Source: Dryococelus australis
Lineage: Eukaryota > Arthropoda > Insecta > Phasmatodea > Phasmatidae
Reading direction: 5' to 3'
Length of the DNA stretch: 64,000 nt
Assembly: GCA_029891345.1 (NCBI GenBank)
Contig: CM056998.1
Coordinates: 170,772,332-170,836,331, forward strand
Positions 55,083 through 64,000 of this stretch are shown here, piece by piece. The notes under the pieces were generated by a model, which was not told where the DNA came from, did no database searches, and was given only the letters and a program-made list of their open reading frames with translations. A program made the position numbers and the translations under genes. The first letter of the stretch is position 1, and every line of letters starts with the position of its first letter.

Positions 55083-55889
55083 CAGGAATTTAAAACGTAA
55101 ACAATAATTCAGTATACATTTGAATCACGTAAAAAAATTATTTCCCCAAAATGTTTCTCTCTTGAAAATGTATTTGCAACCAAAATATACCTTCTAGGAA
55201 AGAAGAAAGAACAAACACCATATCTGTTAGGAATATAAATTTATGAACAATTGATTTTATTGCTAATTTAATGATAATAGCTTCAAAAAGCAGCAAGTTA
55301 ATATTTCGGTAACTTATTATGTTGCGAGGTCAATCTTAATATCTATAATATATTACTGTTTGCAGAGCTAATAAAAGCCATGTTAAATAAGTAAATGTAG
55401 TAGAGCAATTTTTAATTAATCTTGCGTTAATAAACCGCAGATAAGTTGTGGAGATTTTGCTATCGAAAAAAAATACTTTGTTATGTCATTTCCGATTTTT
55501 TTTTGCAGGAATTAAAGTTCGGTGACAGCTCCATTCTCAAGAATTTATTTAATAAATGCAGTCAGTTATGTGTCTGACAAATGAAATACCGTTTAGTATT
55601 CCATTATCTTACTTATTGATTAACATTTGTCCTTTGTAACTTGCAACATGCGACGTCTAAGTCTGAGCCCAGTAACATGTTTCTGTTACAACTGATTGTC
55701 CTTGTTTCAAGTGATAATATTTATGCTTTAAGTACTTTTTTAAATACGGCATAGATGAATAAGCAACTATCATATTATATTCGAAAAAAAAAAAAACATT
55801 TTAATACTACGAGACAACTGCACTTAAATTGTGCATGCCGAGCCATGTAAATTTGAATTTCCCTGGTATTCATCAGCTCAAAACGTTAG

Positions 55890-55975
55890 GGGCGCTTTTG
55901 TAGCGTGTCTCGCACGTTGACAATGTTAAAACGCCTCAGTTTCCCATATTGTCCTTCTACCATATTTGGTAATAC
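55890..55975 (-). repeat. Right member of the inverted ~80-bp pair
   Basis: On the minus strand reads ttaccaaatatggtagaagg acaatatgggaaac...gcgagacacgc...agcgcccctaacg, matching 51230-51310 with small indels. Confidence 0.5.
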
Positions 55976-58484
55976 CTCCATGATACTTCGCCTTGCGGCA
56001 CTTGGAGGAACAGAACCATAAAAAACCTACGTGAAAGAAGAGAACTGAATAAAGGAAAAAACTAGACAAAAATCAAGGTTGTGACAGGCCATTTTGAGTC
56101 ATGGCTGTACTGTAGTAAATTGAATATACCATTTAAATATACTCAACATTTGTTAGAGTTGCCATAGAAACTTTAGTCGTATTTCAATTTATTTGTAATG
56201 AATATTAAAGCCTGATGTGTGTATTGGTATTAATGATAAATGTACAGTTTCAATTTGTAATATGTTATATTGGAGAAAATGAGGAAAACAGGATAGAGCC
56301 GTAATTGGTAGTATCATGGGTGTCAAGTTACTCTTTTTGTGACTTTCTTGAGACAGGAAAAAAAGGAGCCAGAAGGCGGGGCAACCAAGATCCCTGCAGA
56401 AATATTCAAAATTAATATAACTATTTATGTTATAGTAAAATTGTTTCGTATGTACATGTAGGTAAGTATATTCATGCAAACTCTAAACAGGTTAAAATTC
56501 ACTTCAGGTGCAATAAACGGGCACTCGAAACAGACAAGTATGTTCTCTATTATTTGTACTGGGAACGCCTGATTGGCTAGGACGTTTTGCCGCGTTTCGG
56601 AGTAACGTTCTTATAAATGCTGTTGTTTATTTTTATACTTGCGGTCTAGAAGTCACCCGCAGAGGCAGGGTGCTCACGCGAGAGCGCGAGACCTGCCGTT
56701 TACTGTCGTCGATTAAGAGGAATGGTGGACGCTAACCGTATAATTATATAATTATTGTTATAACTGGTTTTACAGCGGATTTTTCACAATGTTTGGCTAG
56801 ACAAGATGTAAATAACATTTCTGAGCACTTTCTTGCATTGTTACAAATGCACTGTGTTCGTTATTCTCGGATCACTGATTGAAGACAATAAAACAAAAAT
56901 TCTTTCTTTGCTTCCATCAGCACTCTGAGAATAATGACGGCATTGGATGTCTAACATCGTAAGAAGGCGTTGAAAGTTATTATTTGCGTCTTGTCGAGCC
57001 AAAAATTTCCGACAACCTTTTGGAAAACGACTTATATCGAAAATCGGATAAATCTACTGCTTTCATGCGCCATCCCCCTTAAGGGTCCCGCCTGTATGCA
57101 TAGTTTTTTTCTCCTTTTATTTTTGGCCGAGAAGCGCGGGAGCTATAAGGGTCACACTGGCACGCGCTACAAGAGCGCTATCACCGCTACGCGCAGGATT
57201 CTGTACTGGCGTGTGGCGTTCTCGTATTGCTGCGTGTATCTACTGGACTTTCAGCGGTGACATCATTTTATTGATGAAAAGTCTGTAGCAAACGTTAAAT
57301 ACATGCTCCTATCGTAGTTTGATTTGCGTCCAACTAGTATGTTCTATGACACAGCAATCGGAAAAAGCCGTTTTAAACTATATTGGAGGACTCTGAAATG
57401 TAATGTTTACAACATGCGTGGTTAACTTTAAAGCGCCATCCCGGCCTCATCTGGGGTATGATGTCTTTTCGTGGGTAAACATACTGGGGTGCCGTGTACT
57501 AGTTCCGTCAAGAAACCAGGATTTCGAACCCTCTGCAACCGCTAGACAAGTGGAACCCATAACACTCGCTGTCAGAGAGACTCCGCGAGGTTGGGAGAGT
57601 GTCGCGAGGTCATGTGGTCTGGCGCCCTGAGTGGTTGGGGGGGGGGGGGCAGTGAGAGAGCGGTGTCTGCGATGTCACTCACTCTCGCACCCAAGAGATT
57701 CGACTGAGAGGTCGGCTTTCAGAGAAGAGAAGAGGGTAAGATCGACGAACAACAGCGAATCGACTTTCGACTTCTGGGCAACCTAAATAAAAAATTAAAT
57801 CGGCGTGTTTTATTTGTAACTTCGACTTGTAAAGAAACAGTGAATATTACTAATTAATCATCATCGCTGAGATGACAACGTAAATGTGTGTGTTTTTCTG
57901 AGGAGTGGGAAAGCGAGTGTCACTAGGTGACGATAAATTGTCAAGCTATTTTAAGTAAACTCAACTAATTAAATTTCCTCCCATAGACAAGTTCATTATG
58001 TAGTTTTATATGTCTACAATTATCTGATATTGACTCCTAGAATACATCCAAATAATAAAAAATTATCTTGATAGTTTAGTAATTCAGACCAAAATATAAC
58101 CAGTTGTAATTCTGAATTTATGCATGTTTTCAAATCCACAAATATCATAAAGTGACGGCTGGATACCACGGTTAGCATTATTATGCAAAGAACAAAAATG
58201 GCTAATGGGTAGGCTTTAAAAAATGTTTATAGCAGAATTGCTTCCAAAATGTTTACACTAACAGTCTATGTTGGAGGAAAGGTATCTAAGTAAGATTATA
58301 TGTGTGTGATTCGGCAGTTTTGCTGCGGGATACTGCGATCGCCGTGAGCAGCCTCATCCTAGCTGGAGTTGGCTGACAGTTGATTTGAAACACTGCAGAA
58401 TCTATATATCTTCCAGGTTTTAGGGCTTATTCTTGCCGGCCCACGTTAAGAACCGCTTTAACTCAAACTTCAACTAATGCAAGG
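55976..58484. other. Unassigned sequence with a truncated tRNA-like relic
   Basis: No gene recognised. A minus-strand tRNA-like fragment at about 57500-57560 has box A (tctagcggttgcagagg) running directly into box B (gggttcgaaatcctgg), so the anticodon arm is missing. A G-run lies at about 57638-57648. A TATA-like ttataaatgc lies near 56611 without a following gene. Confidence 0.35.
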
Positions 58485-58700
58485 GGTTGGAGTGGTGTAG
58501 TGGTGAGACTGCGCGCCTCCCACCTAGGCGAACCAGGTGCGATGGATTCCCGGATTTTCGCATGTGGCAATCGTGTCGGACAATGCCGCTGGTGAGTGGG
58601 TCTCTCGAGGATCTTCCGTTTCCCCCGCCCTTTCATTCCGGTGCTGCTCCGTACTCACCTCTCTTCACCTTCATCGGCGTTCGCCTTCTGCAGCGTTCGT
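58485..58700 (+). mobile_element. SINE family A, diverged
   Basis: Head tggagtggtgtagtggtgag (box A-like) and a damaged box B; body ggcaatcgtgtcggacaatg, ctcgaggatcttccgtttcc, ccctttcattccggtgctgc; tail caccttcatcggcgt. No duplication found. A second tRNA-like stretch (gccgaggtcgggc...gagtccaaatcccc) lies at about 58890-58935. Confidence 0.75.
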
Positions 58701-59504
58701 AAACCATAGGTTGCATACTATTCGCCTAAAACACATCCATCTTAATTTTTTCTTCAAGATATTGTCGTTAATCTGACTATCACTTGCGTGTCGCTTGGCT
58801 GCGCAAGGTGGTCTGGGTCTTAGGAGTAAATTAACATATTTAATTCATAAAACATTTGTAGTGATTGCTAAGTCGTGACGTTTATGCAGCGCCGAGGTCG
58901 GGCTGTCGACTATCCGAGTCCAAATCCCCGGCGTGACGTGAACATTTGCAAACACCGAGTGGGCATCATGTGGCCTCAGGCTGGCGAGGTTCGAAATGTA
59001 GTCTCAATGTTAAGGACATGGAACCTGTCGTTTTTGAAACTTCCCTCAAAAATAATTACTTTGTACCATGCAACAGTCATCTTGAAAATTGTGTACCTGG
59101 TCCCAGTGTCTGTAAGCTGTAACTGAAGTTTTATTTTTCAGATTGTTATAGTATTTCTGCGCTTGTTTTAAAACAGTTTATGGGCGAATTTTCGTAGCGC
59201 CTGTTTTAGTAGTTATCTTGCTGTTCCTTTAAATTAAATACAACTTACTGTAAATCGACATTTTTAAATCTCGTACTAAAATTAAAGGAAATATTTGCGT
59301 TAGGTTTCGACTTTAAAATAAACACAGAAAACAAATAAAAGGAAACGAATTTGTGATTCTAGTCAAGTTTACTTTTAGTAGGAAGTAGTATTAGTACACT
59401 CGAATTATTGAAAACTTATTTGAACTGGGGAAAAAAATGTTAATCGGGACTTAAAGAAACTTTACATTTAAAAATAAATTGAACGTTTGCCGCCAGATTG
59501 ATTG

Positions 59505-59730
59505 TCAGAGTTGGCAGCAGTGATGTATTGGTCATCGCCTCCCATCAGGGCGAACCGGGTTCGATTCCCGGAGGGGTTTAGTCCCGGATCTTTGCACGTG
59601 AGAATCATGTTGGGCGATGTCTCTGGTCGGTGGGTTTCGTCAGTGATATCCCGTCTCCCTCGCCCTTACATTCCTACGCTGCTGTGTATTCTCCTAGCTT
59701 CGCCGTCATCAGCTTTCAAGACATCCACAC
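59505..59730 (+). mobile_element. SINE family A, diverged, box B intact
   Basis: gcgaaccgggttcgattccc (box B) is preserved; body agaatcatgttgggcgatgt, gatatcccgtctccct, cttacattcctacgctgct; tail catcagctttcaagaca. Box A is weak. Confidence 0.75.
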
Positions 59731-60725
59731 TTCACTTCATCGTCAAGACCAATGGACTGTATAGGGTGGAGCTACTTGGAGTTTCAGCCTCCCTCTCCCA
59801 CCTTCCCAGGCTGTGAAAAAAGCGCGGGGAGTGGAAGAGATTCGCCCAACCCGATAAATCGGAGATTTGAAATATGGCACCAGCTGCATATTAACCAACA
59901 GCGACAAAGCAGAACACTGTCTACAAAGGAAATACTTGGCTGGGACTCACCTGTAAGTCGGGTAGCACAGAACCAGCGCTGACCACAACAGCAACATGAT
60001 ATCAACCTCGGTTCTTATCATGCTCATGTTTCTCGTGGTCCCTAGATCTCTCTTACAGTAGTGTTCTCACAGGGTGTAAGTGTAAATATTGATGAGGAGT
60101 AGATGCAAGCCTTAAGTACAGTACCCCAACTAACTTTACAACCGGAGAACACACACAATATTACAAAATATATAAATGACGGTGTAAAATGTTTTGAGTG
60201 GCCAGAGATAATAAACTACTATGGCAAAAGAAACTAAATCAACTTCTCGCAGACCCTAGAACCTTGGCGCCAGGCGCCTAGTACTAAGAATTGCCTCAGG
60301 AGTAAGACGGTGCAAAGTCTCGTACTTTCCTGAACTCAGTAGATAAATTAATTGCCATCTTAGCAACATCAATTAAATTCAAATAATATTTTATCAAGAA
60401 TATTCACCAATTAAACAGAGCAGTCATCGGACTCTCTTAAAATTCACAACATTTCAACTTGCATTTATTTGTTGCAATTATATTAAATAAATTGGTTATG
60501 CCTGTGAATTCAATCCAGCAAAATCTTTCTGTAAATATTCCGAATAAGTATTCCAATAGGATTTTTTTCATGCAACACATGTATTACACTTAGGCCAATA
60601 TGCTACAAGAAACTAAATCAGAGCAAAATATGTGAAAATCCTCGTTTTACTCAAATCAACACATTTTAAACACTAGCATAGCATTTTTCAGACAATTGAC
60701 AAGTAGTTCAAACACTTCATATATA

Positions 60726-60764
<39 letters not shown>

Positions 60765-61499
60765 TATATGTATATATATATATATCACCTCGTAGCACTT
60801 TTCCAAAATACATTATCAGAAGACACAATATAGTACTTTCATTTTTAAAAAAACCATAGGCAACACATGAATTCAGAACACATTCAATCATCTCGTATCA
60901 ACAAGGTAACTCATGAAAAGACAGCAAACAAAACCCTTACAAGTGAGAAACACAAGAACGCATCAAATATAGAAATCACTTTCAGAGAAAATTACACTAC
61001 AACATACATAGGTTCTTAAACCTTCATAAGATCACTTGGCAGGCATAATCAGAAAACTCTACTACAGAAAAACTGATCTGACTAGGGATAACTCTTAAAT
61101 ATCTATCAGTGTGTGAATGTTGATGTTGGGATAGCAGTAAATGACTGCAAAAATAGCAATTCATTTCTGATATTGAAAAAGAAAAATATCTCATCCAGAA
61201 GCAATCAATAAAATGGAAATTCTGTAATTTAAAGAGAGCAAGCTTCTTCTCTCAAACAAAAAATAAATCATTTTCTGCTAGTTCATTGAAAACTTGGACT
61301 TCTAGGCAAGTCAATGCTGACATTCAAAACTTAGTTCATTTGCAGTCACCTTAAGACGGGATCCAAAATACATCTTCCATTTTATAAGTGAAAATGTGTC
61401 ACTTCCAGAACCCATCTCAGATTCAGCTTGATAATATTTATTTCGAAACTCACTCGTTAATATCCGAAACATTGTGGATGTAAATAGATGAACCCATCT
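59731..61499. other. Unassigned sequence with a TA microsatellite
   Basis: No gene recognised. A TA/TATG microsatellite at about 60718-60786 is the only distinct feature; the 67-codon minus frame over it is a repeat artefact. Confidence 0.45.
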
Positions 61500-61870
61500 G
61501 CCTTACTGCAGTCATACCGTAGCACGTCGTCAAACTTCCGAGTCTCCATGTTGCAGATGACGCCGTCGGCTCTGGCCCACCCATATATCACACCTCAAAA
61601 ATCTTGAATTACCTCGCCGTAAGCTGCAGAAGCAGGAAATCCAGGTCACTTAACACAAACTCAGTGTTTAGAAACATCATTTAAAAGGAACCAGGTGCGA
61701 TGCCACGGTCCATCCTCGACGAAACTCTCGGGCCTCAAAAATACGACGCCCTCGCGGTTTAGTGTGGCTGCTGGCAGAATAAGGGCGAATTCGGGGCTTA
61801 CACACCCACGCCAAGCATGAATGCAGAAGCCCCAAACCTCATTGTTATCAGCTCAACCGAGATTGACTGA
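61500..61870 (-). other. Exon-like GC-rich patch, two open stretches, unrecognised
   Basis: In an AT-rich neighbourhood this patch gives two protein-like minus-strand stretches. The first, about 61855-61680, reads NNEVWGFCIHAWRGC, SPEFALILPAATLNREG and VEDGPWHRTWFLLND. The second, about 61600-61495, reads YGWARADGVICNM and ETRKFDDVLRYDC and passes a donor-like gcaGTAAGG. A TGA separates the two, so they would need splicing. A 10-bp hairpin (ttgttatcag / ctgataacaa) lies just upstream at 61849-61880. I do not recognise the family; it could be a host gene fragment, a pseudogene or chance. Confidence 0.25.
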
Positions 61871-62371
61871 TAACAATAAAGTTTGAATTCGCCTCCCTTC
61901 ATACCAAAGCAAAGTGCACGGCACATTCCTATATCTCATATTGATAATAATCACAGGTCAAAATCGATCATTAAAATAACAGATATATGACTTATGAAAT
62001 AAAAATGTCACCATAGGTAAGCATAAAGTTTTAAAAATTATGTGAATACAATGAAATTGAGGATAAATATGTTCATTCAAATCAGTTATGCACACGAGTG
62101 GTCAAATTAACCTTTAAATATGTCTTTCAATTTCAAAACAATAACAATTTCGTGTTGGTTAACACACCACTCAGTGTCTATCGTCAACAAATTAAAGTTT
62201 TTTTTTTTTTCAGTTCCAGTGTCAATATAATCATAATATTATGTTTGGTGTATTTTGCAGACAAAATTTTAAAATACATCAATCTGACTGCAAAGAACTT
62301 TACACGAGGTTTCTGCAGTGCCAAGCACTACACTCTCTATTAACTTTTCTTTTTAAATTGCTCACTAGCTG
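61871..62371. other. Unassigned AT-rich sequence
   Basis: No gene or repeat recognised. Confidence 0.4.
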
Positions 62372-62941
62372 AGTAGAGGACTATTGCAGATCTTGGTGCA
62401 GCTCAATAATTTAACTAAAATTCACGTAAATTTCTCACTTTCAAGCATCAATTTTTCAATCTCTTCTTCAAACATGATTAATCTCGTCAATCTCGCCCCC
62501 AAAATCAAGATAATTTTAACCAAATCTTCATATTCAATTATGCGGACTTCTTTTAAAAAACATACTTTGTTCACTCTTTGATCAGTGGTCCATTTTCAGG
62601 GTGAATGAGGCTAAAATTATGGTCAATAAGGCACATATTTACATTTATTTTGAAAGCCAAATCAATTAGTCAAAAATAATATCACAAGGAAAGTATGAAA
62701 ATTCTTGGAATTTCACCAAAAATGTAATGATGTGGCATGAAAATTAGTCTTTAAAGAACCACACACAATAGTGAACATGTGTTGGCAATTAATTTTGATT
62801 TCGACCCTACATATGATTAATTTTGAGTCGCACTTTGAAAAATTTGACGGGGAATTAGAAATTTGTTTGAATTTAGCTTGAAATTGGTTGAATTTTAGTT
62901 AAATGGTTGGGTTGCGCCAAGATCTGCAATAGTCTTCTACT
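62372..62941. mobile_element. 570-bp MITE with ~55-bp TIRs
   Basis: The left terminus agtagaggactattgcagat continues cttggtgcagctcaa...tttaactaaaattc. The right terminus is its inverse (gaattttagttaaat...gcgccaagatctgcaatagt cttctact). No transposase frame. A target duplication is not evident. It is the only copy in the window. Confidence 0.8.
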
Positions 62942-63780
62942 GATTTATAAATAATGTGTACATATAATCACATATGGCTCTTTAAAAAAAAAACACAAGG
63001 TTTACGAGCAAGCTAATGCCAATGCCAGGGACCTTATGTTTTTGGAGTTTTTTTTCCCTGCCATATTTAGCACCAACGAAACTCCAATTGGAATAACCTC
63101 CCACTTCACCGGCCAGCCTTTTTTTAATTTTAATTTCTTTTAGTGAAGTGGTAGGTTTTTATTTTTTATTTGTATTATTTCTTATGGTACTCCCTTCCCC
63201 ATATGATGTTGGTGCCTTACATCATATGGAGAAAACCCCAGCTTATACATCTGATACTCTACATTGTAGCATGGAGAGCATTTTTCGCTAAGGATTCAGG
63301 AGTACCACTTCGTTTGCATCATACACATATACTGAGTATATGGGCAAAAGCAATGAAATGGCTCAAATTTTGAAGGGTTTGGTGATAATTTTATAGATAT
63401 GGGTGCCTTTACATTTATTAAATTATCCTCTCAACTGGGGAACAAACCCCGAATCTCGAGTTACAAACCAAGCACCCAACCACAGAACAAAAGTGGCTGG
63501 GTGAGTGAGGTGCTGATAAAATGCTGCATGTGGTGAGCTACAAGATTAATAATGAGAGTGTTCGATCTTGGCGAGGAAATAATTTTATTCACTTAAGGTG
63601 CATGAATTCTCTAATGTGTTTGCTGCGAGGAGTAAACATTCTGCATCTTTGTGATTGCACTCGCCGAGAGCAGTGTGGCTGAGATATTAGCACAGTAGAT
63701 AACATGTTTCCGGTTGCCCCGAGTGTTCGCCGAGGCCAGATACTCACTGTAACATTACTTCATACTGTCGCAGACTGAGT
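62942..63780. other. Unassigned sequence with two hairpins and a tRNA-like relic
   Basis: Hairpins: aacctcccacttcac / gtgaagtggtaggtt (about 63098-63158, 14 of 15 paired) and ccatatgatg / catcatatgg (about 63199-63230). On the minus strand near 63430-63490 a tRNA-like stretch (tggttgggtgc...cggggtttgttcccc) is present, likely a SINE or tRNA relic. Confidence 0.4.
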
Positions 63781-63925
63781 GTGCAGCAGTTCAGTGTGGT
63801 CTCCTGGTGCTGATATGCTTTTCTTTTTCACTACAAGAGTGCGCTGAAGTATAGTCATGGATGAGAGAGCTGATAAACTTCTTTCTCTCACTACAAGAAT
63901 GTGCTGCAGTTCAGTTGTGGAAGTG
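63781..63925. repeat. ~82-bp degenerate tandem repeat
   Basis: gctgatatgcttttctttttcactacaagagtgcgctgaagta and gctgataaacttctttctct-type units repeat about twice, preceded by a partial unit (gtgcagcagttcagtgtgg). Confidence 0.7.
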
Positions 63926-64000
63926 GTTCACATAAACTAAAGATATTGCTGAAATATTAGAATAATGACAAATACAAAAAGCTTATAAGATGAAGATAAG

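Noticed and set aside
60688..60891. 67-codon Tyr/Ile-rich minus frame
   Set aside because: It translates a TA microsatellite.
61770..61795. aagggcgaattc as cloning-vector contamination
   Set aside because: A 12-base match only, embedded in sequence with no other vector similarity.

Overview
The window looks like intergenic DNA of a repeat-rich insect-type genome. It is AT-rich with GC-rich islands, has introns with GT/AG splice sites, poly-A retroposons, tRNA-derived SINEs and many TA- or TTA-type DNA transposons. A polyneopteran (for example a stick insect) would fit this SINE- and MITE-dense landscape, but that is inference. I found no host protein gene I could name. Almost everything recognisable is mobile DNA or tandem repeat, and nearly every coding relic carries stops or frameshifts.

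Layout. 0.8-2 kb: two oppositely oriented tails of a Tc1-like transposase. 4.5-4.95 kb: retroposon tail. 5.3-7.2 kb: decayed mariner-type transposase followed directly by a 35-copy, 40-bp minisatellite. 8-11.3 kb: a SINE and three MITEs. 12.1-12.8 kb: 183-bp tandem repeat. 15.3-18.4 kb: a 3.08-kb element with ~350-bp terminal inverted repeats (TIRs) carrying a broken gene whose conserved acidic motifs resemble XPG/PIN nucleases. 19-20.2 kb: nested MITEs. 20.6-24.9 kb: a ~2.8-kb imperfect palindrome whose arms carry outward-facing TATA promoters, followed by degenerate tandem repeats. 25-26.1 kb: a TIR element containing a SINE. 26.8 kb: a SINE with a clean 12-bp target duplication. 30.1-31.7 kb: a 102/99-bp minisatellite open on the minus strand for 561 codons. 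31.9-36.9 kb: a PIF/Harbinger element with MADF and transposase genes interdigitated on opposite strands, and three younger insertions inside it. 37.0-37.7 kb: a deleted mariner-type element. 39.5-45 kb: many copies of the main MITE family. 46.3-50.6 kb: a MITE split by a second Harbinger element (exact TAA duplication), which itself contains a copy of the 20-24 kb palindromic element with a C2H2 zinc-finger pseudogene behind its promoter. 51.4-52.4 kb: THAP-domain relic and a 160-bp tandem repeat. 52.4-64 kb: mostly unrecognised AT-rich DNA with SINE relics, a MITE at 62.4-62.9 kb and one exon-like patch at 61.5-61.9 kb.

Nesting orders many insertions in time: for example, MITE, then Harbinger inside it, then the palindromic zinc-finger element inside that. 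The most interesting items are the interdigitated Harbinger genes, the long-TIR element with a PIN-like protein, and the two-copy palindromic element with divergent promoters.
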